From: Rhodospirillales bacterium
GTDB lineage: Bacteria > Pseudomonadota > Alphaproteobacteria > Acetobacterales > Acetobacteraceae
Assembly (NCBI GenBank): GCA_017304945.1
Contig: JAFKLG010000065.1
Coordinates: 1-64,000, forward strand
Direction of reading: 5' to 3'
DNA length: 64,000 nt
Of the stretch, positions 17,543 to 26,356 are shown in pieces. Position 1 is the first letter of the stretch, and the number at the start of each line of letters is the position of its first letter. Below the pieces are notes generated by a model. The model made no database searches and was not told the origin of the DNA. It saw only the letters and a program-made list of their open reading frames with translations. The position numbers and the translations under genes are program-made.

Positions 17543-19117
17543 TCAGTTCGTCATCCAGACGTTGGAGAAGCGCGGGATCCGATACGGCACGAACCCGTCC
17601 ACGTTGGCCCGCGTGCCCTGCACCTTGGTGAAGGAGCCGAACGGCAGGGCGTAGACGCGGTCGAGCACGATCTTCTGCATGCGCGCGAACGCCTCATGCC
17701 GCCCTTCCACGGTCGGCAGCGTGTTCATGTCCTTCCAGGCGGCCTCGAGGTCTGGATCGCCCTTGTCGTCCTTGGGCCGGTAGGTCGCATTCGGGCTGGC
17801 CAGGAACTGCATGGTCGCGAGCGCGCCCAAGGCGGGCTGCGTGCCCCAGCCGGTGAAGAAGAAGTTCCAGCCCGGCCCTTCCTTCTGCGAGAGCTGCACA
17901 GAGGTGGGCCAGTCCACCACCTTCATCTGTGCGTTGATGCCGACCGCCTGGAGCTGCTGCTGCATGACCAGGGCCGAGTTGTACATCGGCGGGTAGTCCT
18001 TGTTGGTCAGCAGCACCACCGGCTCCCCGGCGTAGCCGGACTGCGCGAGGTACTTCTTGGCCAGCGCCGGATCCTTGAGGTTGTAGGTCTCCTTGCCGGC
18101 GTCGGTGTAGTCGGGCTGGTTCGGGTACTGGAAGCCGACGTTGAGGCTGTAGTTGCCGTCGGACGCGGCATCCATGATCTCGTCCATGTCCAGCGCCGCC
18201 TGCACGGCCTTGCGGAACATCAGGTTGTCGGTCGGGGGCGCCGAGACGTTGGGGCTGGAGATCTGGATCCACCAGTTCTTCAGCGGCAGGATCTTGATGT
18301 TCTTGTCGTTCTTCAGCTCCGGCAGCGACTTGGCCGGCAGATCCTCGACGCCCTGCAGCTCCCCGGTCTTCAGGCCGGCGACGCGCGCGCCCGGTTCGGT
18401 CACGATCCGGAACGTCACCGTATCCAGACAGGCCTGCTTGTAGCCGCCGAAGCCCGTGCGTTCATTGAAGCTGGTGTTCGGGCTATAGCCGTCGAAGCGC
18501 TTGAGCTTCACGTAGCTCCCCGGCACGGATTCCACGAGCTGGAACGGGCCGGTGCCGATCGGGTTGGTGAGCTGCTGTGCCGGTACGTCCTTGAATTCCG
18601 CCGGGATGATCACGATCGGCACGCTGAAGGAGCTGAGCGCCTCGATGAAGGTAGGCTGCGCCGACTTCATGCGGATCACGAACGTGTCCGGGTCTGGCGC
18701 GTCCCATCCGGCGACGTTGTTCAGGATGCTCCGCTGGTTGCCCACCTTCGCGTAACGGTCGAACGAGGCGGCCACGTCGGCCGAGGTCATCAACTTTCCG
18801 TTGTGGAAATGGATCGGCTTCCGCAACTTGAAAGTGTAGGTCAGGTGGTCGGGCGATTCCGTCATCGACTCCGCGAGTTCGAGGATCGGATGGTTGTTCT
18901 CATCCCGCGTCATCAGCGATTCGTAGATGTTCATCGCGATGTTGCGTGTGGAGATCGTCGCCGAGGTCATTTGGTCGAGCGTGTTGATGTTGGCTTCCTG
19001 ACCGAACACCAGGTTGCCCCCGACCTTGGGGCATTTGAACGGCTCCGCGCCAGCCGGCAGCGCGTACAGGGCCAGTCCCGCCAAAAGGCTGGCCGACGTC
19101 AGAAGACCTCGTCGCAT
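17543..19117 (-). CDS. Peptide-type ABC transporter substrate-binding protein (family 5)
   Basis: Periplasmic solute-binding protein that delivers substrate to importer locus A. The Sec signal peptide ends near residue 24 (ALPAGAEP). The family 5 signature lies early in the mature protein (LVFGQEANINTLDQM, then NIYESLMTRDENNHPILELAESMTES). Length 524 is normal. The ATG at 19117 is chosen because it starts the signal peptide and has GGGGAAG 7 nt upstream. In the leader, GCTCCCC/GGGGAGC (19143-19149 and 19170-19176) could form a hairpin just ahead of the ribosome site. Substrate unknown (peptide, opine or similar). Confidence 0.93.
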   Translation of the reverse strand: MRRGLLTSASLLAGLALYALPAGAEPFKCPKVGGNLVFGQEANINTLDQMTSATISTRNIAMNIYESLMTRDENNHPILELAESMTESPDHLTYTFKLRKPIHFHNGKLMTSADVAASFDRYAKVGNQRSILNNVAGWDAPDPDTFVIRMKSAQPTFIEALSSFSVPIVIIPAEFKDVPAQQLTNPIGTGPFQLVESVPGSYVKLKRFDGYSPNTSFNERTGFGGYKQACLDTVTFRIVTEPGARVAGLKTGELQGVEDLPAKSLPELKNDKNIKILPLKNWWIQISSPNVSAPPTDNLMFRKAVQAALDMDEIMDAASDGNYSLNVGFQYPNQPDYTDAGKETYNLKDPALAKKYLAQSGYAGEPVVLLTNKDYPPMYNSALVMQQQLQAVGINAQMKVVDWPTSVQLSQKEGPGWNFFFTGWGTQPALGALATMQFLASPNATYRPKDDKGDPDLEAAWKDMNTLPTVEGRHEAFARMQKIVLDRVYALPFGSFTKVQGTRANVDGFVPYRIPRFSNVWMTN

Positions 19118-19299
19118 GCAACAACTTCCCCTACCCGATGAAGCTCCCCGCGCAGGCTTCGCTGCTTGAGGGGAGCCTGGGGGCGGTGGCCACCTGCCGT
19201 CAAGAGCCTGCCATCGCCCCATCCGGGGCGCCGGCCGGCGTGCGCGGCGGCTGGATTGACCGAAGGCAAGCCAGTCCTGCCGTGCAGGCGGCGAAATCG

Positions 19300-19329
19300 T
19301 TGACTTGGCCGCAATCCCACCCGTAACGT
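19300..19329 (+). promoter_or_regulatory. Possible sigma-70-type promoter for the sugar-type ABC operon
   Basis: TTGACT (19300-19305) and TAACGT (19324-19329) are separated by 18 nt, on the plus strand about 110 bases before the binding-protein start. It lies in the 320-base divergent region between two transporter operons. The -10 match is only fair, so this is tentative. The rest of 19118-19437 shows no gene. Confidence 0.35.
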
Positions 19330-19437
19330 CCCGCCATTCGGCAGCAAGAAGCCTCGGCAAGAGGCAGCCGTACGCCCGCGAAGACGGGCGGATACACCGC
19401 CCCAGCATAAGTGGCGGGTAGAGGGGAGACGCAAACG

Positions 19438-20733
19438 ATGGCCAATATCGTTCGTGCCGCATCGCGCCGTGACGTCCTGACGATCTCCGCTGCCACCTTC
19501 GTCGGTGGTCTGTTCGGTGCAGCCCGCGCAGGCGCCGCGCCGCAAAGCCTGACGATGATGCACGAGAGTTCGTTCATCCCGCCCTACGACGCGTATTTCA
19601 AGAACACGCTCGCGCCGGCCTATCTGAAGGCGACCGGCATCAAGATCAACTACGAAACGACCAGCGTCGGCAGCCAGCAAACCCGGGTGACGACCGCCGC
19701 CGAGACCGGCAACGGACCGGACATGACGCAGATCGGCTTCAACTGGGCGTTCCTGTTCGACGAGAAGCTGGTCGACGTCACCGACATCGCGCAGGAGATC
19801 GGCAAGAAGGGCGGCGGCTGGCACGACGCAGCGGCCGAGGCCTGCATCGTCAACGGCAAGTGGAAGGCCATCCCGTTCGGCAATATCGGCCAGCTCATGA
19901 ACTATCGCATGGACTGGTTCTCCGAAGTCGGGGTCAAGGACTTCCCCGACACCTGGGACGGGCTGCTGGAGGCCGGCACCAAGCTGAAGAAGGCCGGTCA
20001 CCCGTTCGGCTTCGAGCTGGGCCACGGCTTCGGCGACAACCATGGCTGGCTGTATCCGCTGCTCTGGTCCTACGGCGCCCGCGAGGTCGAGCCCGATGGC
20101 AAGACGGTGGTGATCGATGCGGATGAAACCGCCCGCGCCGTCGACTTCTGCCGCAAGTTCTTCCAGCAAACCATGGAGCAGGACACGCTCGGTTGGACCG
20201 ACGTCAGCAACAACAAGGCGTATCTGGCCGAGCAGATCTCGTGCACGAACAATGCGGAGTCGATCCTCTACATTGCGAAGAAGGATTTTCCGGACATCGG
20301 CAAGGTGACCGGCCAGGCACAGAATCCGAAAGGCCCGACGGGGCAGCGCTTCCACATCCTGAACCCGTGGTCGCACGCGATCTTCACGCATACGCCCGAC
20401 CAAAAGGCAGCCAAGGACTTCATGGTCTGGCTGATGGACCCGAAGCAGGTCGGCGGCTGGTACGACGTCGCGGTCAGCTACTACGCGCCCTTCCTGCACA
20501 TGTTCGATGATGCCCCCCTGTGGCACGCGGAGCCGCGCAACCTGCCCTATCGGGATTCGCTCGCGACCTCCCACCTGCCCGGCTGGCCCGCGCCGATCAG
20601 CCGCCCACAATCGGAGAGCGTCGCGAAATACGTGGTCGTCGACATGTTCGCCAAGGCCTGCGCCGGCAAATCCACCAAGGAGGTGATCGCGGACGCCAAC
20701 GCACAGCTCAAGCAGATCTTCCGGTCGGCCTGA
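19438..20733 (+). CDS. Extracellular solute-binding protein (family 1, sugar-type ABC)
   Basis: Periplasmic binding protein of a carbohydrate-type ABC importer, 431 residues. The N terminus carries a Tat-type signal (SRRDVLTISAATFVGG), suggesting export in the folded state. The mature body has family 1 (UgpB/MalE-like) features such as NGPDMTQIGFNWAFLF and GKWKAIPFGNIGQLMNYR. The ATG at 19438 is preferred over GTG at 19411 because GGGGAG lies about 9 nt upstream. It is followed by two permease genes and an RraA-like gene. No ATPase gene is present here, so an ATPase shared from elsewhere is likely. Confidence 0.92.
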   Translation: MANIVRAASRRDVLTISAATFVGGLFGAARAGAAPQSLTMMHESSFIPPYDAYFKNTLAPAYLKATGIKINYETTSVGSQQTRVTTAAETGNGPDMTQIGFNWAFLFDEKLVDVTDIAQEIGKKGGGWHDAAAEACIVNGKWKAIPFGNIGQLMNYRMDWFSEVGVKDFPDTWDGLLEAGTKLKKAGHPFGFELGHGFGDNHGWLYPLLWSYGAREVEPDGKTVVIDADETARAVDFCRKFFQQTMEQDTLGWTDVSNNKAYLAEQISCTNNAESILYIAKKDFPDIGKVTGQAQNPKGPTGQRFHILNPWSHAIFTHTPDQKAAKDFMVWLMDPKQVGGWYDVAVSYYAPFLHMFDDAPLWHAEPRNLPYRDSLATSHLPGWPAPISRPQSESVAKYVVVDMFAKACAGKSTKEVIADANAQLKQIFRSA

Positions 20734-20769
20734 CCGCGTGCGCCGCCGCCCGTCCGGATTCCCCGCCTG

Positions 20770-21708
20770 ATGTCCGCCTCCGCCCCGACGCTCGCCGCCG
20801 CGACCCCGCGCGCGCCGCGACGCAGCACGTTCCGGCAATGGACCGAACGGGAGGGCGTGTTCAGTTGGCTGATGGTGATTCCGCCGCTGCTCTTCCTGAT
20901 CGCGCTGGTGGGATACCCGTTCGTCTATGGCATCTGGCTGAGCCTGCAGGATCGGCCAGTCGCGCGCGCCGGCACCTTCGTCGGACTCGCGAACTTCGTC
21001 GCCGACTGGAAGGATCCGGTGTTCTGGCAGGTGACGCAGAACACCTTCGTCTACACGATCGCCGCGACGCTGCTGAAGATGGTCGGCGGTCTGGCGCTCG
21101 CACTGGTGATGAACCAGGAGTTCAAGTTCAAGAACACCATCCGCGCATTGATGCTGCTGCCCTTCATCGTGCCCACGGTGCTGTCGACCATCGCCTGGAT
21201 GTGGATCCTCGATCCGGCGTTCAGCATCATCAACTGGTTGTTGCGCTACTTCGCGATCGCCAACCCCGGCCCGTCCTGGCTGGGCAACCCCGATCTCGCG
21301 ATGCTGTCGCTGATCATCGTCAACACCTGGCGCGGGCTGCCCTTCTACGCGATCACCCTGCTCGCTGGGCTGCAGACGATCTCCCCCGACCTCTATGAAG
21401 CGGCGACAATCGACGGCGCCTCCGCCTGGCACCGGTTCCGCTGGGTCACCCTTCCGCTGCTGCGGCCGGTGATCTTCATCGTCACCATGTTCTCGGTGAT
21501 CTTCACCTTCGCCGACTTCCAGCTCGTCTACGTGCTGACCCGCGGCGGACCGGCGAACGCGACGCACCTCTACGCCACCTACGCGTTCGACGTCGCAATG
21601 GGCGGCGGGCAGCTCGGCATGGGCGCGTCCATCGCGCTCGCCATGCTGCCGCCGCTCGCGCTGATCATCTTCGCCATGTCGCTCTACATGAAGCCGAACA
21701 AGACATGA
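20770..21708 (+). CDS. Sugar-type ABC transporter permease (MalF/UgpA family)
   Basis: Inner-membrane permease of 312 residues with about six TM helices. The ATPase-docking EAA loop reads YEAATIDGASAWHRFRWVTL near residues 209-228, the classic form. It begins 36 nt after the binding-protein stop and overlaps the next permease start by 4 nt. It pairs with the following gene to form the channel. Confidence 0.93.
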   Translation: MSASAPTLAAATPRAPRRSTFRQWTEREGVFSWLMVIPPLLFLIALVGYPFVYGIWLSLQDRPVARAGTFVGLANFVADWKDPVFWQVTQNTFVYTIAATLLKMVGGLALALVMNQEFKFKNTIRALMLLPFIVPTVLSTIAWMWILDPAFSIINWLLRYFAIANPGPSWLGNPDLAMLSLIIVNTWRGLPFYAITLLAGLQTISPDLYEAATIDGASAWHRFRWVTLPLLRPVIFIVTMFSVIFTFADFQLVYVLTRGGPANATHLYATYAFDVAMGGGQLGMGASIALAMLPPLALIIFAMSLYMKPNKT

Positions 21709-22553
21709 TCGTCCAACGTCGCGGCTGGACCACCCGCTCGCTCAAGCTCTGGCTGCCGCTCGGTGGCTTCATGCTGTTCACGCTGTTCCCGTTCTACTGG
21801 ATGGCGATCACCTCGCTGAAACCCAACAGTGAGCTGTACAACCGCAAGATCATGCCGCTGATCGTCTATCACCCGACGCTGAAGCACTATGTCGACCTGC
21901 TGACCGAGACGAACTTCCTGCTCTGGACCTGGAACACATTCCTCGTCGCGGTCGTCTCGACCGCGATCTCGCTCGTGTTCGGCGTGATGCTCGCCTACCC
22001 GCTCGCCCGTATGCGCTTCGCCGGCGCGGCGCTGATCTCCTTCGCGGTCGCGGCCACCTATCTCGTGCCGCAGCCGCTGCTGTTCATCCCGCTCGCAGAC
22101 ATCATCAACCAACTCGGCCTCGGCGACACGTTGACCTCGGTGATCCTCACCTATCCGACGCTGCTGGTACCGTTCTGCGCCTGGCTGCTCATGGGCTACT
22201 TCCGCTCCGTTCCGCACGAGCTCGAGGACGCGGCGCGCATCGACGGTGCGACCCGGCTGCAGACCATGTTCAAGGTCTTCCTTCCACTCTGCATCCCCGG
22301 CTTCATCTCCGCCGGAATCTTCGCGTTCACGCTGGCGCAGAACGAGTTCCTCTACGCCCTGATCTTCCTGACCCAGACCGACGTGCGCACCGTCCCGGTC
22401 GGCGCCATTTCCGAACTGGTGAAGGGCGACGTCTTCTACTGGGGCCAGTTGATGGCCGCCGCGCTGCTCGGATCGGTGCCGGTCGCCATCATCTATTCCT
22501 TCTTCGTGGAACATTATGTCGCCGGCCTGACCGCTGGCGCGGTGAAGCAGTAG
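21705..22553 (+). CDS. Sugar-type ABC transporter permease (MalG/UgpE family)
   Basis: Partner permease of 282 residues with six predicted TM helices. Family features: early LFPFYWMAITSLKPNSELY segment, EAA loop ELEDAARIDGATRLQTMFKV near 170-190, and a C-terminal helix ending FFVEHYVAGLTAGAVKQ. Its start overlaps the upstream permease stop (ATGA). The substrate is unclear; it may be a polyol or sugar acid rather than maltose. Confidence 0.93.
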   Translation: MIVQRRGWTTRSLKLWLPLGGFMLFTLFPFYWMAITSLKPNSELYNRKIMPLIVYHPTLKHYVDLLTETNFLLWTWNTFLVAVVSTAISLVFGVMLAYPLARMRFAGAALISFAVAATYLVPQPLLFIPLADIINQLGLGDTLTSVILTYPTLLVPFCAWLLMGYFRSVPHELEDAARIDGATRLQTMFKVFLPLCIPGFISAGIFAFTLAQNEFLYALIFLTQTDVRTVPVGAISELVKGDVFYWGQLMAAALLGSVPVAIIYSFFVEHYVAGLTAGAVKQ

Positions 22554-22614
22554 CGTCTGGAACGGACGCACGATCCGTGAAATCCTCCGTCGCCTCACGA
22601 CCGGAGATGACGCG

Positions 22615-23295
22615 ATGTTCGTCCTGAAGGATCTGCCGCCCCAGATCGACCCCGCTCTGCTCGACAAGCTGCGGGAGGCGGAGCCCGCGACCATCGGGCA
22701 TTTCCGGCATGTCGGCTTCATGGATCCCGGCATCCGCGCGCTGCTGCCCGGCTATCGCCGGATCGCCGGCACGGCGGTGACGGTGCGCGCCTACGGGGCA
22801 GACACGGCCATCGTGCACTACGCCCTGGGCAAGCTGCGCCCCGGCGACGTGCTGGTGCTGGATCGCGCGGGCGACACGCGCCATGCCGCATGCGGCGGCG
22901 GCGTCGCCTTTGCCGCGAAGGCGGCCGGCTGCGTCGGCATCATCATCGACGGCCCGGCCACCGACGTGCAGGAACTGCGCGAATACGACATGCCGGTCTG
23001 GGCGCGCGGCCTCTCGGTGGTGACCGGCAAGCGCCAGTTCGAGCATGGGGAGTTCTGCACCGCGGTGTCGTGCGGCGGGGTTGCCGTCGAGGCGGGCGAT
23101 GCGGTGCTCGCGGACGAGAACGGCGTGCTGGTGATGAAGCCGCACGAGATCGCCGCGGCCGCGGAGCGGGCCGTCGCGATGCAGACGCACGAGAAGGAGA
23201 AGACGATCCCGCGGCTGCGCGCCGGCGAGAAGATGCCCGAGATCAACGACACCAACGCACGGATCGCCGAGATCATGCGGGCGAACAAGGCGTAG
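22615..23295 (+). CDS. RraA/HMG-CHA aldolase-like protein lacking the motif arginine
   Basis: RraA family protein of 226 residues. Relatives are either class II pyruvate aldolases (4-hydroxy-4-methyl-2-oxoglutarate / 4-carboxy-4-hydroxy-2-oxoadipate aldolase) or the RNase E inhibitor RraA. The glycine loop ACGGGVAFAA and the site around residues 112-117 are visible. However, the expected Gly-x-Arg-Asp reads DGPATD, so the substrate-binding Arg is Thr (about 116) while the metal Asp (about 117) stays. A C-terminal extension rich in Glu/Lys is typical of the longer relatives. CGGAG precedes the ATG. It follows the ABC genes by 61 nt, so it may process the imported compound; activity is uncertain. 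Confidence 0.82.
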   Translation: MFVLKDLPPQIDPALLDKLREAEPATIGHFRHVGFMDPGIRALLPGYRRIAGTAVTVRAYGADTAIVHYALGKLRPGDVLVLDRAGDTRHAACGGGVAFAAKAAGCVGIIIDGPATDVQELREYDMPVWARGLSVVTGKRQFEHGEFCTAVSCGGVAVEAGDAVLADENGVLVMKPHEIAAAAERAVAMQTHEKEKTIPRLRAGEKMPEINDTNARIAEIMRANKA

Positions 23296-23320
23296 GAGGT
23301 CACCGGCACGCCAATGAGAT

Positions 23321-23351
23321 GGCGCGTGAGGCTCGGCAGCCCTCACGCGCC
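23321..23351. terminator. Strong bidirectional hairpin between convergent genes
   Basis: GGCGCGTGAGG (23321-23331) and CCTCACGCGCC (23341-23351) form an 11-bp perfect stem with a 9-nt loop. It lies between the RraA-like gene and the convergent 99-residue gene. There is no U-tract on either strand, so it may block or stabilise rather than terminate in the classical way. Confidence 0.6.
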
Positions 23352-23389
23352 CGGTCGGCCGCCGCGCCGCCGTGATGCGCGAGAAGGCG

Positions 23390-23689
23390 TCAGCCGTTCG
23401 CGTCGACGCCCAGCGCCTCGAGTTCGGCGAGGATCTTGGATTGTTTCGCCTGCAACTCCTCGAGGGCGAGTTGCTTCAGCCGTTGCAGGAACCCCTCCGA
23501 CACACCGACGCCTTGGGCATGGCTGGTGCTGGGTCCCTCCTGCGACATCTTCAGGCTGGCATCGCCGGGGGCTTCGACGAACACCTGGTAGGCCGAGACG
23601 TCCGCACGTGTCGCAACCTCGATCAGTCGCTTCATGTCGTCGAGCTCGTTGACCAGGTGATTGACCTGGTCGATGTCGGTCAGCTTCAT
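23390..23689 (-). CDS. Small hypothetical protein coupled to NAPRTase-like gene
   Basis: A 99-residue protein I do not recognise. The N-terminal part (LTDIDQVNHLVNELDDMKRL) and the C-terminal part (FLQRLKQLALEELQAKQSKILAELEALG) both look helical; the latter is likely a coiled coil. No signal peptide or cysteines. The start overlaps the stop of the NAPRTase-like gene by 4 nt (ATGA), with a good AAGGTGG site upstream, so the two are probably made together. It may be a partner or regulator of that enzyme; this is inference from coupling only. Confidence 0.75.
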   Translation of the reverse strand: MKLTDIDQVNHLVNELDDMKRLIEVATRADVSAYQVFVEAPGDASLKMSQEGPSTSHAQGVGVSEGFLQRLKQLALEELQAKQSKILAELEALGVDANG

Positions 23690-24840
23690 CCGCCCACCTT
23701 CCGTCGTGCCCCGTTCCGGCGCAGCAGGAACTCGCGGCCGACCTTCACCATCGGGACACCCTCGTAATCCACGATGTCCGCGGTCGCGTAGGTCTCGTGC
23801 CACAGGTCCGGAATGAAACTACCCGTCCCCACCACGTCGATCGGCGCCTTTGCGTCCGCCATGACGCGGCATTTGTCAACGCCGAATCCCGAGGACACCA
23901 CGATCCGCACCTTCGGCCAGCCTGCGGAGTCCAACGCCTCCCGCAGCTTCCAGATCGCCGCGGCGGAGACGCCGGTGCCGACCAGGTAGCGCAGTTCCGT
24001 CTCGCTCCGGTACCGGCGGATCGCGCCGGGCGAATGGCGCTCGAGCACCGCATAGCTCTCCGGCGGATCGAGCCCCTCCAGGAATCGCCCGCCATGCGTG
24101 TCGAGCCGGAAGGACAGCCGCCCTTCCCGCGCCAGGTCGGGAAACCTTGCGCAGACCGCGAGCGCGTCGCTCACCTCGCGGCCGAAATAGTCGACCAGCA
24201 CCGTCATCGGCTCGTCGGGGAAGGTCTCGGCGAACATCTCGGCCGCGCGCACCGTCGACCCCGCGTAGCCGATCAGCGAGTGCGGCATGGTGCCGAAGCC
24301 GCGCGGCGCGCCGAACCAGTGCGCGGTGCCGTCATTGGCGTTGCCGATGAACCCTTTTGCGCCTTCCTTCTGTGCCGCGCGGCTGCCGACCGAGGCGGCA
24401 TAGGCCATCATGTCCTGCATCTCGGCGCCCGCGCAGTGCCGCGCCTCCATCGCCAGGAACGCGGCCCCCGGCAGCGCCAGCGCCATCTGATAGGCGTTGT
24501 GCGCGGCGACGCAGGCGGGCCCGATCTTCTGCAGCAGCAGCGTCTCGACGTCCGAGAGCTGCACCAGGCTGCCGGTCAGGTAGACGATCGGCTCGCCGGC
24601 CCCGACCCAGTCGCCCTCCTGGTAGACCAGGTCGACATCGACCGAGGTCTGCCGCTCCCGCACCACCGCACGCAGCCAGTCCAGCATCAGGGCCGGCGCG
24701 CAGATCACCGGCCGGCGCAGGAAGATCGCGTAGGTGACACGCTTGTCGCCGAACCGCGCGACGATCTGCCGCGTGCGGTTGAAGTAGGCGTCCGTGCGTG
24801 CCGCGATATCCCTGCCGAACGCGCCTCCCTTCGCGTCCAT
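23686..24840 (-). CDS. Nicotinate phosphoribosyltransferase-like protein
   Basis: Type II phosphoribosyltransferase fold that would join nicotinate and PRPP to give nicotinate mononucleotide (NAD salvage). Recognisable elements are the FGTMPHSLIGYAG segment, the VSSGFGVDK loop and the phosphate-binding VGTGSFIP near the C terminus. At 384 residues it is the shorter, archaeal-like form, not the ~400+ residue PncB. The start is 10 nt after the stop of DAHP synthase, and the gene is coupled downstream to the 99-residue gene. Exact substrate is unproven; quinolinate or nicotinamide are less likely. Confidence 0.82.
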   Translation of the reverse strand: MDAKGGAFGRDIAARTDAYFNRTRQIVARFGDKRVTYAIFLRRPVICAPALMLDWLRAVVRERQTSVDVDLVYQEGDWVGAGEPIVYLTGSLVQLSDVETLLLQKIGPACVAAHNAYQMALALPGAAFLAMEARHCAGAEMQDMMAYAASVGSRAAQKEGAKGFIGNANDGTAHWFGAPRGFGTMPHSLIGYAGSTVRAAEMFAETFPDEPMTVLVDYFGREVSDALAVCARFPDLAREGRLSFRLDTHGGRFLEGLDPPESYAVLERHSPGAIRRYRSETELRYLVGTGVSAAAIWKLREALDSAGWPKVRIVVSSGFGVDKCRVMADAKAPIDVVGTGSFIPDLWHETYATADIVDYEGVPMVKVGREFLLRRNGARRKVGG

Positions 24841-24850
24841 GGTGACGGCC

Positions 24851-26263
24851 CTACTGCGCCGCGACGGCCGGCTGCGCCGGCGGGGTGCGGCGCTGCTTCA
24901 GCTCCTCGGCGACCAGGAAGGAGAGTTCCAGCGACTGCTCCGCGTTCAGCCGCGGATCGCAGAACGTCTCGTAGCGCGCGCCGAGATCGGCCTCGCTCAG
25001 CGCATGCGCGCCGCCGGTGCACTCGGTCACGTCCTGGCCGGTCATCTCGACATGGACGCCGCCGCCCCAGGTGCCCTCCGCCGCGTGCACGTCGAAGAAG
25101 CCGCGCACCTCCGACAGGATCGCGTCGAAGTTGCGGGTCTTGAGCTTGTTCACGGTCGAGATCGTGTTGCCGTGCATCGGGTCGCACAGCCACACCACCT
25201 TGTGGCCCGCCTTCTCCACCGCACGCACCAGCGGCGGCAGCTTCGCGCCCACCTTCTCGGCCCCCATGCGGCTGATCAGCGTGATGCGCCCGGCCTCGTT
25301 CGTCGGGTTCAGCACGTCCAGGATCCGCAGCAGATCATCCGGCTCCTGGGTCGGCCCCACCTTCATGCCGATCGGGTTCTTCACGCCGCGCAGGAACTCG
25401 ACATGCGCGCCGTCCGGCTGGCGGGTGCGATCACCGATCCACAGGAAATGCGCCGAACAGGCGTACCAGTCGCCGGTCGTGGAATCGACGCGGGTGAGCG
25501 CCTGCTCGTACGGCAGCAGCAGCGCCTCGTGGCTGACGTAGAAATCGGTCTCGCGCAGGTCGCGCGTGGTGGCGCTGGTCATGCCGCAGGCGGTCATGAA
25601 GGCCAGCGTCTCGTCGATCCGCGCCGCCAGGTCGCGGTAGCGCCCCGCCAGCGGCGAGCGCTCCACGAAGCCCAGGTTCCAGCGATGCACCTCGTGCAGG
25701 TCGGCATAGCCGCCGGACGCGAAGGCCCGCAGCAGGTTCAGCGTGCTCGCCGACTGGAAATAGCCGAATTCCATGCGGGCGGGATCGGGGATGCGCGCCG
25801 CTTCGGTGAATTCCGGCCCGTTGACGATGTCGCCGCGATAGGACGGCAGCGTCACCTCGCCCTGCGTCTCGGTGTCGGAGGAGCGCGGCTTGGCGAACTG
25901 CCCCGCCATGCGCCCCATCTTCACCACCGGCAGGCTGGCGCCGAAGGTCAGCACCACGGCCATCTGCAACAGCACGCGGAACGTGTCGCGAATCGTGTTG
26001 GCGGTGAAGTCGGCGAAACTCTCGGCGCAGTCGCCGCCCTGCAGCACGAACGCCTTGCCTTCCGCCGCCGCGGCCAGGTGCGCCTTCAGCCGGCGCGCCT
26101 CCCCCGCGAACACCAGCGGCGGAAACTTGCCGAGCCGCCGCTCCATCGCATCGAGCGCCAGCGGGTCCGGATAGGCCGGAACCTGGCGGATCGGGCAGTC
26201 CCGCCAGGTGTTCGGCGTCCAGACGCGGGACGTGGCGGCGCGAGGGGGCGTGGCGTTCATCAT
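24851..26263 (-). CDS. Class II 3-deoxy-D-arabino-heptulosonate-7-phosphate synthase
   Basis: First enzyme of the shikimate pathway, condensing phosphoenolpyruvate with erythrose 4-phosphate. It is the plant/Mycobacterium class II type: [11 protein letters not shown] near the N-terminal third, [12 protein letters not shown] in the middle, and [11 protein letters not shown] plus [14 protein letters not shown] later, which carry the metal and substrate residues. Length 470 is normal. Two adjacent ATGs (26263, 26260) follow AAGGAGA; the first is used. It lies upstream of the NAPRTase-like gene with a 10-nt gap. Allosteric control cannot be judged. Confidence 0.95.
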   Translation of the reverse strand: MMNATPPRAATSRVWTPNTWRDCPIRQVPAYPDPLALDAMERRLGKFPPLVFAGEARRLKAHLAAAAEGKAFVLQGGDCAESFADFTANTIRDTFRVLLQMAVVLTFGASLPVVKMGRMAGQFAKPRSSDTETQGEVTLPSYRGDIVNGPEFTEAARIPDPARMEFGYFQSASTLNLLRAFASGGYADLHEVHRWNLGFVERSPLAGRYRDLAARIDETLAFMTACGMTSATTRDLRETDFYVSHEALLLPYEQALTRVDSTTGDWYACSAHFLWIGDRTRQPDGAHVEFLRGVKNPIGMKVGPTQEPDDLLRILDVLNPTNEAGRITLISRMGAEKVGAKLPPLVRAVEKAGHKVVWLCDPMHGNTISTVNKLKTRNFDAILSEVRGFFDVHAAEGTWGGGVHVEMTGQDVTECTGGAHALSEADLGARYETFCDPRLNAEQSLELSFLVAEELKQRRTPPAQPAVAAQ

Positions 26264-26356
26264 GCTGTCTCCTTGGGCGCCGTTATGTCGCGAAACCGTG
26301 CGAATGGCTACCGCCGCGGCACGCAACCCCGCCGCGCGCCGCCCGATCCGACCGTT

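Noticed and set aside
19099..21567. Minus-strand frame of 822 codons across the sugar-type ABC genes
   Set aside because: It runs antisense through three well-supported genes and has no motif or ribosome site; a GC artefact.
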